From assembly GCA_913776675.1 (NCBI GenBank), contig CAJYRE010000195.1, forward strand, positions 1 to 5,498: DNA of 5,498 bases, read 5' to 3'. The first letter of the stretch is position 1. Every line of letters begins with the position of its first letter. Below the pieces are notes generated by a model that had not been told where the DNA came from, did no database searches, and saw nothing but the letters and a program-made list of their open reading frames with translations. Below, piece by piece: positions 1 to 5,440 of the stretch. The position numbers were made by a program, and so were the translations under genes. The stretch comes from Rhizobiaceae bacterium. Its GTDB lineage: Bacteria; Pseudomonadota; Alphaproteobacteria; Rhizobiales; Rhizobiaceae.

Positions 1-427
1 CACACGGGTTCTGGATCTGTTTGCCGGAACCGGCGCTGTGGGGCTGGAGGCCGTTTCGCGCGGCTGTCGCTCCGCCTTGTTTGTTGAAAACAGTGTCGAG
101 GGACGCAGCCTTTTGTGGGAAAACATCGAAAATCTTGGCCTGCATGGCCGGGCCAGGATTTTGCGCAGAGACGCCACCCAGCTTGGCTCTGTCAGCAATA
201 TCGATCCGTTTCATCTGCTGTTTGCTGATCCACCCTACGGCAAGGGACTGGGCGAGAAAGCCTTTGCCGCCGCCCATCAGGGCGGCTGGCTGGTGCCGGG
301 GGCGCTGGCCATTCTGGAAGAGCGCAGCGATGTGCTGGTACAGGTGGAAAGCCCGTTTGACCTGCTGGAAAGCCGGGTGTTTGGCGATACGAAAATGTAT
401 TTCTACGCCTATCGCCCATCCGTGTGA
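1..427 (+). CDS. rsmD: 16S rRNA (guanine(966)-N(2))-methyltransferase RsmD, 3' part
   Basis: This is the C-terminal part of RsmD, the S-adenosylmethionine-dependent enzyme that methylates N2 of G966 in 16S rRNA during 30S subunit assembly in the cytoplasm. The reading frame is open from base 2 and ends with TGA at 425-427, giving 141 visible residues. The family is usually about 185 residues, so roughly 45 N-terminal residues lie outside the window. The SAM-binding motif I (LDLFAGTGAVGLEA) stands at the very start of the visible part. The N6/N2-amino methyltransferase motif DPPYGKG is at visible residues 76-82, and the C-terminus carries the family-typical GDTKMYFY stretch. The combination of DLFAGTGAVG and DPPY, the length and the C-terminal motif make RsmD much more likely than another rRNA or DNA methyltransferase. 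The next gene on this strand starts about 160 bases downstream. I see no convincing terminator between them, so read-through is possible. Confidence 0.93.
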   Translation, partial: TRVLDLFAGTGAVGLEAVSRGCRSALFVENSVEGRSLLWENIENLGLHGRARILRRDATQLGSVSNIDPFHLLFADPPYGKGLGEKAFAAAHQGGWLVPGALAILEERSDVLVQVESPFDLLESRVFGDTKMYFYAYRPSV

Positions 428-504
428 TGGGCCTTGGCTGGGTTCAGCAGCCGGGCAATAACAGACTGGTGATCTCTACGGATATTTAACGATAGGACGA
501 TACC

Positions 505-532
505 TTGATCTGAGCTACGGGTTTATTATGTT
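505..532 (+). promoter_or_regulatory. Possible sigma70 promoter of the patatin-like gene
   Basis: TTGATC (505-510) and TATGTT (527-532) are separated by 16 bases. Each matches four of six consensus positions. Transcription would start near 539, leaving a leader of about 47 bases before the preferred ATG at 586. Consensus matching is loose in alphaproteobacteria, so this is only a candidate. Its best support is its position between rsmD and the patatin gene. Confidence 0.35.
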
Positions 533-537
533 TGCCT

Positions 538-557
538 TGAAACATTGCCGTGTTTCA
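538..557. promoter_or_regulatory. Operator-like palindrome before the patatin-like gene
   Basis: TGAAACA (538-544) and TGTTTCA (551-557) form a perfect 7-bp inverted repeat around a 6-base spacer. It starts six bases after the candidate -10 element and so would cover the start of transcription. A dimeric repressor site is the natural reading. A small 5' leader hairpin is the alternative, since it has no following U run and cannot be an intrinsic terminator. The palindrome also covers the GTG at 550, which argues against that codon as the translation start. No regulator that could bind it is identifiable in the window. Confidence 0.45.
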
Positions 558-585
558 GCAGCCCACACAAGGTCCCGCTTTATCC

Positions 586-1491
586 ATGTCTATTGATGTT
601 GTCAGTTCCATGCCGGCTGTTCCACGGCAGTCGAAGTCGGCACCGACGGTTGCCGTGGCTTTTGGTGCCGGTGGTGCCCGTGGTTTCTCGCATATTCTCG
701 TTCTGGAAGCGCTGGAGGAACTGGGGCTTGAACCCGTGGCCATTGCCGGCTCATCCATTGGTGCCATCATTGGCGCAGGCAAAGCCGCAGGCATGACAGC
801 CGCAGAAATGCGGGACTATGCGCTGGAAACGGTTGGCAATCGCAAGGCAGTGATCAACCGCTTGTGGGCCTTGCGCCCGCCGTCCATGCGCCATGCTCTG
901 GGCGGATTTCGGTTGGGACAATTCAATCTGGAGCGGATTTTACGGGCCTTTCTGCCCTCACGCATCCCGGATGACTTTTCCGATCTCTCCATTCCGCTGA
1001 AGGTGATTGCGACCGATTACTATGCTCATTGCGAAAAGCTCTGCGAAAGCGGCGATCTTTATCAGGCGCTGGCGGCCTCGGCTGCGATCCCTGCCCTGTT
1101 CATGCCAGTCACTCTGGATGGCCGCCTGATGATTGATGGCGGCATTTTCAATCCCGTGCCGTATGAACATGTCATTGATCTGGCCGATATTATCATTGGT
1201 GTTGATATTGTCGGCGGGCCGATTGGCTCCATTGATGCAGTGGATGAAGTGCCAAACCGCATCGATAGCATTTTTGGCGCATCGCAATTGATGATGCAGT
1301 CGCATCTGGCGCTCAAACTGAAGCTGGGTGCGCCATCGATTTTTCTGCGCCCGCCCGTCAACGAATTTGGCGTGATGGATTTTCTGAAGGCAAAGCAGAT
1401 TTTTGACGCCTCCACCCCGGTGAAAGATGAGGTGAAACGAGCGATTGACGCCGAGTTTTCCCGCTTTGATGCCTGCTATTCATCCCTCTGA
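586..1491 (+). CDS. Patatin-like phospholipase family protein (RssA-type)
   Basis: This is a predicted serine lipid-acyl hydrolase of the bacterial patatin-like group (COG1752, RssA-like), 301 residues from the preferred start. It shows all three patatin signatures in order: the glycine-rich oxyanion-hole loop GAGGARG (residues 27-33), the nucleophile elbow GSSIG with Ser57 as the expected nucleophile, and the DGG motif with Asp184 completing the Ser-Asp dyad. It should therefore be active, but the substrate cannot be read from the sequence. I see no signal peptide or membrane segment, so it is probably cytoplasmic or peripherally membrane-bound. The frame is open upstream to a GTG at 550, but that codon lies in a palindrome and lacks a Shine-Dalgarno sequence. 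The ATG at 586 has AAGG at 569-572, although the 13-base spacing is long. An ATG at 610 has nothing upstream. The gene ends 39 bases from the convergent GGDEF-EAL gene. Function in membrane lipid turnover is inferred from the family only. Confidence 0.88.
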   Translation: MSIDVVSSMPAVPRQSKSAPTVAVAFGAGGARGFSHILVLEALEELGLEPVAIAGSSIGAIIGAGKAAGMTAAEMRDYALETVGNRKAVINRLWALRPPSMRHALGGFRLGQFNLERILRAFLPSRIPDDFSDLSIPLKVIATDYYAHCEKLCESGDLYQALAASAAIPALFMPVTLDGRLMIDGGIFNPVPYEHVIDLADIIIGVDIVGGPIGSIDAVDEVPNRIDSIFGASQLMMQSHLALKLKLGAPSIFLRPPVNEFGVMDFLKAKQIFDASTPVKDEVKRAIDAEFSRFDACYSSL

Positions 1492-1513
1492 CGCACGGCA
1501 CTGCGAATCCCAG

Positions 1514-1550
1514 ACATGCCGATTTCCGCCTTACGGCTTCAATGGCATGT
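1514..1550. other. Weak stem-loop at the convergent gene ends
   Basis: ACATGCC (1514-1520) pairs with GGCATGT (1544-1550), and a small CCG/CGG pair lies inside the long loop. It sits between the patatin stop (1489-1491) and the last codons of the GGDEF-EAL gene (stop at 1531-1533), where a bidirectional terminator would be expected. There is no proper U run on either strand and the loop is 23 bases, so it may only be a weak transcript-end structure or chance. Confidence 0.2.
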
Positions 1551-2880
1551 TGTTATATTGACGCGACAGGTAACGGAGTGTGGCCATTGCATCGCACGGC
1601 TTGCCGAAATAATACCCCTGCCCCATGATGCAGCCTAAGCTGAGCAAAAGATTCATCTCCGCTTCGGTTTCGATTCCTTCCGCCACCACTTCCAGATTCA
1701 GGCCCTGACACATGTTGATAATGGCCCGCACAATGTGTTCGGTGGCACGGTCATTGCTGATGGCGGAAATGAACGCCCGATCAATCTTGACCTTATCAAA
1801 GGTAAAATCGCGCAAACGACCAAGACTGGACTGGCCGGTACCGAAATCATCCAGCGAAATGCGAATCCCGGCACGGCGCAGCTCTTCTATGATCTTGCTG
1901 GCCGTGGCGGCCGAATGCATCACCGCGGTTTCGGTGATCTCCAGATCAAGACGGGATGGGTCCAGCCCGACATTGCCCAAAATGGTCAGGGTACGGGAGG
2001 CTGTGGCCGGATCGGTCATCTGAACCGACGACAGATTGAAGGACAAAAACAGCTCGCGGGGCCATGTCAGAGCCGCTTCTGCCGCTTTATGCAACAGGGT
2101 TTCAGACAGAGTATCGATAAAGCCGCGTTCTTCAGCCAACGGCACAAAAATCGCAGGCGAGACAAACCCCATATCAGGGTCAATCCAGCGTGCCAAAGCC
2201 TCAAACCCCAAGGTGCGACCATCGCGCAGATCGACAATCGGCTGAAAATGCACATCCACATCATCATTGATGATGGCATTGCGCAGAGCCTGCTCCAATT
2301 GGGTGGACCGCCGCATTTCCTGAGCAATTTCAGAGGAATAGACGGTGATCTGACCACGCCCGCGCCGCTTGGAATGATACAGCGCCGTCTCGGCACTCTT
2401 CATCAGGCTCTCAAAATCAGCACCCGCAAACGGATGAATCGCAAAACCAAGCGAGGCGGAAAGACGCACATTGCGATCTCCCAGATCATATGGCGCAGAC
2501 AGCACATCCTTGATCAGATGCCCAACCCGCTCGGCTCCCGCTGCTTCAAAAATCAGCGGCAGAACAATGGCAAATTCATCACCACTGTCACGGGTGACAA
2601 TAGCACCGCCCGGAATGCAGGCTTGCAGCCGATGCGCAACCTGGCACAGAATTTCGTCCCCCGCCTGCGATCCAAACAGATCATTGATCGGCTTGAAACC
2701 ATCCAGATTGACCAGAGCGACGGTAAAAGGGGCTGGATCCGCAGCACGCTCCTCGGAGAGAAGGCTGATTTTATCCCGCAAACGATAACGATTACCGAGA
2801 CCCGTCAAAGGATCGGTATAGGCTGTGACCTCGCCCTCATTTTGACCGTTATCGGACCGTCTGGTCTCTGCGGCACCCAT
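1531..2880 (-). CDS. GGDEF-EAL cyclic-di-GMP signalling protein, probably a phosphodiesterase
   Basis: This 449-residue cytoplasmic protein consists almost entirely of a GGDEF domain (about 20-180) followed by an EAL domain (about 193-440). GGDEF domains make cyclic-di-GMP and EAL domains cleave it to pGpG. The signature loop is SGDEF (99-103) rather than GGDEF. The metal and substrate residues D60, N66 and D75 are present. The inhibitory I-site RxxD is absent, its place being taken by PGGA (90-93). The EAL domain looks complete: E227 of the EAL motif, N282, E314, D344 and D345 of DDFGTG, K365, E401 and Q421. I infer a functional phosphodiesterase, with the GGDEF half either weakly active or a GTP-sensing regulatory domain. 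No sensor domain, transmembrane segment or signal peptide precedes the catalytic part. The start is firm: a TGA lies in frame directly before the ATG, and GGGA sits six bases upstream. Likely roles in motility, attachment or biofilm come from the family only. Confidence 0.93.
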   Translation of the reverse strand: MGAAETRRSDNGQNEGEVTAYTDPLTGLGNRYRLRDKISLLSEERAADPAPFTVALVNLDGFKPINDLFGSQAGDEILCQVAHRLQACIPGGAIVTRDSGDEFAIVLPLIFEAAGAERVGHLIKDVLSAPYDLGDRNVRLSASLGFAIHPFAGADFESLMKSAETALYHSKRRGRGQITVYSSEIAQEMRRSTQLEQALRNAIINDDVDVHFQPIVDLRDGRTLGFEALARWIDPDMGFVSPAIFVPLAEERGFIDTLSETLLHKAAEAALTWPRELFLSFNLSSVQMTDPATASRTLTILGNVGLDPSRLDLEITETAVMHSAATASKIIEELRRAGIRISLDDFGTGQSSLGRLRDFTFDKVKIDRAFISAISNDRATEHIVRAIINMCQGLNLEVVAEGIETEAEMNLLLSLGCIMGQGYYFGKPCDAMATLRYLSRQYNNMPLKP

Positions 2881-3158
2881 TCATTATCCCAGCAAATAAC
2901 TCAGTTACGCACTAGCACAATGGGGATGATAAATTAATAAAATTCTAGCGATTGAGCGCTTCGGACTATGGATTTTTACCTGTGATTTAGTAGGTTGACA
3001 GCAAAAAACAGCCAAAATTCGCTCTTTTGGGCAGAAACCCATTGATGAAAATGATTGAAAATATTTTCAGAAGCGCCAACGAAAGGAAGAGCAGATACCC
3101 TGCCATTCCCCATCAATCCCACTCCATTCACACAACAAACAGATGATATTTTGACGGC
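2881..3158. other. Gene-free AT-rich spacer upstream of the GGDEF-EAL gene
   Basis: This stretch lies between the rirA terminator and the start of the GGDEF-EAL gene. I find no plausible coding region. The open frames that cross it have no ribosome binding site and run out of frame into rirA. It must hold the promoter of the GGDEF-EAL gene. The best pair on the minus strand is TTGGCT, 17 bases, TACTAA, which is too weak to call. The only striking element is a 14-bp AT-rich palindrome at 3056-3069. A short hairpin TGGG/CCCA at 3028-3041 is unremarkable. No tRNA or recognisable small RNA was seen. Confidence 0.6.
3056..3069. repeat. 14-bp perfect AT-rich palindrome
   Basis: TGAAAATATTTTCA is perfectly self-complementary and is preceded by two related half-words (TTGATGAAAA at 3042-3051 and ATTGAAAATA at 3054-3063). 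It lies about 180 bases upstream of the GGDEF-EAL start, on the promoter side of that gene. It could be an operator, but AT-rich sequence produces such palindromes readily, and it does not fit the RirA or Irr consensus. Confidence 0.3.
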
Positions 3159-3190
3159 AAAAAGCATCTGGCTTGGCAGATGCCAGATGC
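3159..3190 (-). terminator. Rho-independent terminator of rirA
   Basis: Read on the minus strand, GCATCTGGC (3190-3182), a 9-base loop and GCCAGATGC (3172-3164) form a perfect 9-bp stem. Five U residues (3163-3159) follow at once. It begins 20 bases after the rirA stop codon. An alternative pairing with a 6-base loop uses the repeated ATCTG words but would not sit next to the U run. It should separate rirA transcription from the GGDEF-EAL gene downstream. Confidence 0.85.
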
Positions 3191-3210
3191 CAGAAAATTC
3201 AATTTGAGCC

Positions 3211-3681
3211 TTAGGCAGCGGGCGCAGGCGTAATACGCGGAATGGCATCCATGCCCAGCAGGAAGCTGATCTGCGGACGCGCCTTGACGAGATCATCAAT
3301 GGTATATTCCATCAGCACGGCAAAAAACGCATTCAGCGCCTTGCGCAGAGCAGAGTTCAGACCACAGCTATCAATCAGCGGGCAATCTACATCACCATCG
3401 TCTTCGAAGCATTCGGCCATGGCAAAGCTGTCTTCAGTCACCTTGACCACATCAAAAAGGCTAATCGTTTCCGGCGAACGGCCAAGGCGTACACCGCCAT
3501 TGCGGCCACGCACCGTTTCAATCAGGCCCGCTTTGGTCAAAGGCTGCAAGATCTTGAAAAGAAACAGTTCCGACACACCATAGGCTTTGGCAATTTCCGG
3601 AATCCGGCTCAAATGATCCTTGTTGGCTGCGCAATACATCAGCATACGAACTGCGTAATTTGTCTGCTTGGTCAAGCGCAT
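3211..3681 (-). CDS. rirA: Rhizobial iron regulator RirA (Rrf2 family, Fe-S sensing repressor)
   Basis: RirA is the main iron-responsive repressor of rhizobia. With its Fe-S cluster loaded it represses siderophore, haem and other iron-uptake genes, and it loses the cluster and releases DNA when iron is scarce. The 156-residue protein starts MRLTKQTNYAVRMLMYCAAN, the typical RirA N-terminus. An Rrf2 winged helix-turn-helix follows, with the recognition helix near 36-46 (SELFLFKIL) and the wing RGRNGGVRL at 58-66. The three expected cluster cysteines are Cys91, Cys100 and Cys106, followed by the conserved GLNSALRKALNAFF segment. The last 15 residues (PRITPAPAA end) are the variable tail. AAGGAG lies six bases before the ATG, which fixes the start. 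A promoter and a probable Irr box lie upstream and a strong terminator downstream. With the mmsA terminator behind it, the gene is probably transcribed alone. IscR and NsrR, the other Fe-S Rrf2 proteins, fit much less well. Confidence 0.96.
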   Translation of the reverse strand: MRLTKQTNYAVRMLMYCAANKDHLSRIPEIAKAYGVSELFLFKILQPLTKAGLIETVRGRNGGVRLGRSPETISLFDVVKVTEDSFAMAECFEDDGDVDCPLIDSCGLNSALRKALNAFFAVLMEYTIDDLVKARPQISFLLGMDAIPRITPAPAA

Positions 3682-3712
3682 GCGGAACTCCTTAAAGTCT
3701 CAGGCCTGCCTC

Positions 3713-3741
3713 TATATAATGGCTTTTGCAGTTTTGAACAA
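3713..3741 (-). promoter_or_regulatory. Predicted rirA promoter
   Basis: On the minus strand TTGTTC (3741-3736) and TATATA (3718-3713) are separated by 17 bases. The -10 box is good and the -35 matches the consensus only in TTG. Transcription would start near 3706 and give a leader of about 25 bases ending in the strong AAGGAG ribosome binding site. The -35 lies inside the Irr-box-like palindrome. Confidence 0.55.
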
Positions 3742-3748
3742 TTCCAAA
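3732..3748. promoter_or_regulatory. Irr box (iron control element, ICE) over the rirA -35 region
   Basis: TTTTGAA-CAA-TTCCAAA matches the rhizobial Irr-binding element TTTAGAA-NNN-TTCTAAA at 12 of 14 positions, each half at six of seven. It is an imperfect palindrome that covers the predicted -35 of rirA, the position expected for repression. Irr, a Fur-family haem-responsive protein active under iron limitation, is known to repress rirA in Agrobacterium tumefaciens. The site and its role here are inferred from the match and the position. Confidence 0.65.
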
Positions 3749-3786
3749 ATTAAGTTTTTACCGTCCATACCATATCGTGATCATGC

Positions 3787-3811
3787 AAAAGGCGGGCCTC
3801 TCGACCCGCCT
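3787..3811 (-). terminator. Rho-independent terminator of mmsA
   Basis: On the minus strand AGGCGGG (3811-3805), an 8-base loop and CCCGCCT (3796-3790) make a 7-bp GC-rich stem that runs straight into a short U run (TTT at 3789-3787). It starts about 25 bases after the mmsA stop codon and lies upstream of the rirA promoter, so rirA should not depend on mmsA transcription. Confidence 0.8.
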
Positions 3812-3835
3812 CATATATCGTTCGCCAGAACAATC

Positions 3836-5332
3836 TTACTTCATGGTTGGCATGACAAACTCGGCACCATCCTTGATGCCCGAAGGCCAACGGCTGGTGA
3901 CAGTCTTGGTGCGGGTCCAGAACTTGATGGAATCCGTGCCGTGCTGGTTGAGATCGCCGAAGGATGAAGCCTTCCAGCCGCCGAAGGAGTGGTAAGCGAG
4001 CGGCACCGGAATCGGCACATTGATACCCACCATGCCAATGTTGATGCGGGAGGCAAAATCGCGGGCCGCATCGCCATCGCGGGTGAAGATGGCAACACCA
4101 TTGCCATACTCATGCTTCATCGGCAGATCGAGAGCTTCTTCATAGTTCTTGGCGCGAACAACAGAAAGAACAGGTCCGAAGATTTCGGTCTTGTAGATGT
4201 CCATGTCTGGCGTGACGTTATCGAACAGGCAGCCGCCGACGAAATTGCCGTTTTCATAGCCCTGAAGTTTGAAATCGCGGCCATCGACCACCAGCTTGGC
4301 ACCGGCTGCAACGCCGCTGTCAATCAGGCCCAGAATGCGCTCACGCGCTTCCTTGGTGATCACCGGACCCATATCGGCCTTTTCATCGGTGTAAGGGCCA
4401 ATCCGCAGGGCTTCCACCATTGGGGCCAGCTTGGCAATCAGACGATTTGCCGTTTCTTCACCCACTGGAACGGCAACCGAGATTGCCATGCAGCGCTCGC
4501 CAGCCGAGCCATAGCCTGCGCCCATCAGGGCGTTTGCGGCCTGATCCAGATCGGCATCGGGCATGATGATCATGTGGTTCTTGGCACCGCCAAAGCACTG
4601 GGCACGCTTGCCATTGGCAGCAGCAGTTCCGTAAACATAACGAGCAATCGGCGTGGAACCAACGAAAGAGATTGCGCCAATATCAGGATGGGTCAAGAGG
4701 CCATCCACGGCGGCCTTGTCACCATTGACCACGTTGAGGATGCCTGCAGGCAGGCCCGCTTCGATCATCAGTTCCGCCAGACGCATCGGCACGGATGGAT
4801 CGCGCTCGGATGGCTTCAAGATGAAGGCATTGCCGCAAGCAATCGCAGGCGCAAACATCCACATGGGAATCATCGCCGGGAAGTTGAAAGGCGTGATGCC
4901 CGCGCCAACGCCAACAGCCTGACGGATGGAGTACATATCAATGTTCGGGCCAGCGCCTTCGGTAAACTCGCTCTTGGACAGGTGCGGAATACCGATCACA
5001 AATTCGCAGACTTCCAGACCACGAACGATGTCACCCTTGGCATCTTCAATGGTCTTGCCATGCTCGCGCGACAGCATTTCGGCCAGCTCATCCATATGGG
5101 TATTGAGCAGTTCCACAAATTTCATGAACACGCGGGCGCGGCGCTGCGGATTGGTGGCCGCCCACTTTGGCTGGGCAGCCTTGGCGTTTTCCACGGCAGC
5201 GTTCAGCTCGGCTTCACTTGCCAGCGCCACTTCGCCCTGCACTTCGCCCGTGGCAGGGTTGAAAATCGGCTGCTTGCGGCCAGAGGTGCCAGCAACCGCC
5301 TTACCGCCAATAAAATGCCCGATCTGATACAT
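3836..5332 (-). CDS. mmsA: CoA-acylating methylmalonate-semialdehyde dehydrogenase
   Basis: MmsA converts (methyl)malonate semialdehyde, CoA and NAD+ to propionyl-CoA or acetyl-CoA, CO2 and NADH. It is the last step of valine catabolism and also serves myo-inositol breakdown, where it is called IolA. The 498-residue length is normal. The aldehyde dehydrogenase fold is clear: the cofactor-site motif ITPFNFP with Asn150, the ILKPSE motif (171-176), the FVGST motif (223-227), the catalytic Cys281 in GERCMA, and Glu383 in EIFGP. The stretch FGGAKNH (247-253), in place of the ELGGK of ordinary aldehyde dehydrogenases, marks the CoA-dependent subfamily. The frame stays open to 5491, but the start at 5332 is clear. 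GGAGGA lies five bases before that ATG, the protein then begins MYQIGHFIGG as its relatives do, and a longer form would run across the divergent LysR gene. It is followed by its own terminator. Regulation by the divergent LysR protein is likely. Valine versus inositol use cannot be decided here. Confidence 0.95.
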   Translation of the reverse strand: MYQIGHFIGGKAVAGTSGRKQPIFNPATGEVQGEVALASEAELNAAVENAKAAQPKWAATNPQRRARVFMKFVELLNTHMDELAEMLSREHGKTIEDAKGDIVRGLEVCEFVIGIPHLSKSEFTEGAGPNIDMYSIRQAVGVGAGITPFNFPAMIPMWMFAPAIACGNAFILKPSERDPSVPMRLAELMIEAGLPAGILNVVNGDKAAVDGLLTHPDIGAISFVGSTPIARYVYGTAAANGKRAQCFGGAKNHMIIMPDADLDQAANALMGAGYGSAGERCMAISVAVPVGEETANRLIAKLAPMVEALRIGPYTDEKADMGPVITKEARERILGLIDSGVAAGAKLVVDGRDFKLQGYENGNFVGGCLFDNVTPDMDIYKTEIFGPVLSVVRAKNYEEALDLPMKHEYGNGVAIFTRDGDAARDFASRINIGMVGINVPIPVPLAYHSFGGWKASSFGDLNQHGTDSIKFWTRTKTVTSRWPSGIKDGAEFVMPTMK

Positions 5333-5337
5333 GGGGA

Positions 5338-5343
5338 TCCTCC
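5338..5343 (-). promoter_or_regulatory. Ribosome binding site deciding the mmsA start
   Basis: GGAGGA on the minus strand is a near-perfect Shine-Dalgarno sequence placed five bases before the ATG at 5332-5330. It selects this codon over the in-frame upstream starts, which have no such sequence. Confidence 0.85.
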
Positions 5344-5366
5344 AGAATGATTTTGATGGCGCACTA

Positions 5367-5420
5367 TTGCGCTTTAATTTGCACAACGCAACGCAATGTT
5401 TTACGCATCCATTGTGCAAA
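5367..5420. promoter_or_regulatory. Repeat-rich divergent control region of mmsA and the LysR gene
   Basis: The 108-base spacer between the divergent starts holds a perfect 9-bp inverted repeat, TTTGCACAA (5378-5386) and TTGTGCAAA (5412-5420), with 25 bases between the arms. A second imperfect dyad, TTGCGC (5367-5372) and GCACAA (5381-5386), shares the left arm. Two adjacent CGCAA words (5387-5396) lie inside. In all, the word TTGYG occurs five times on the two strands. This is the expected place for binding by the LysR protein. I could not assign a classical symmetrical T-N11-A box or firm promoter elements. Confidence 0.5.
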
Positions 5421-5440
5421 AATAGCGATAAGGTTGCCCC

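Noticed and set aside
433..455. Stem-loop after the rsmD stop as a terminator
   Set aside because: GGCTG/CAGCC gives only five solid pairs plus wobble pairs, and no U run follows.
21..461. A second plus-strand frame of 146 codons over rsmD
   Set aside because: The overlapping frame with DLFAGTGAVG and DPPY is clearly the real gene. This one is a shifted reading of the same bases.
1735..2937. A 400-codon open frame on the plus strand
   Set aside because: It is antisense to the GGDEF-EAL gene, has no ribosome binding site or recognisable domain, and its composition is that of a reversed coding sequence.
2976..3299. A minus-strand frame of 107 codons running from rirA into the spacer
   Set aside because: It starts inside rirA in another frame, crosses the rirA terminator and has no ribosome binding site or similarity I recognise.
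3701..3708. CAGGCCTG palindrome in the rirA leader
   Set aside because: An 8-bp palindrome is common by chance and matches no operator known to me.
3989..5350. A 453-codon open frame on the plus strand
   Set aside because: It is antisense to mmsA and very rich in His, Asn and Arg, as expected from a mirrored gene. No domain or start signal is visible.
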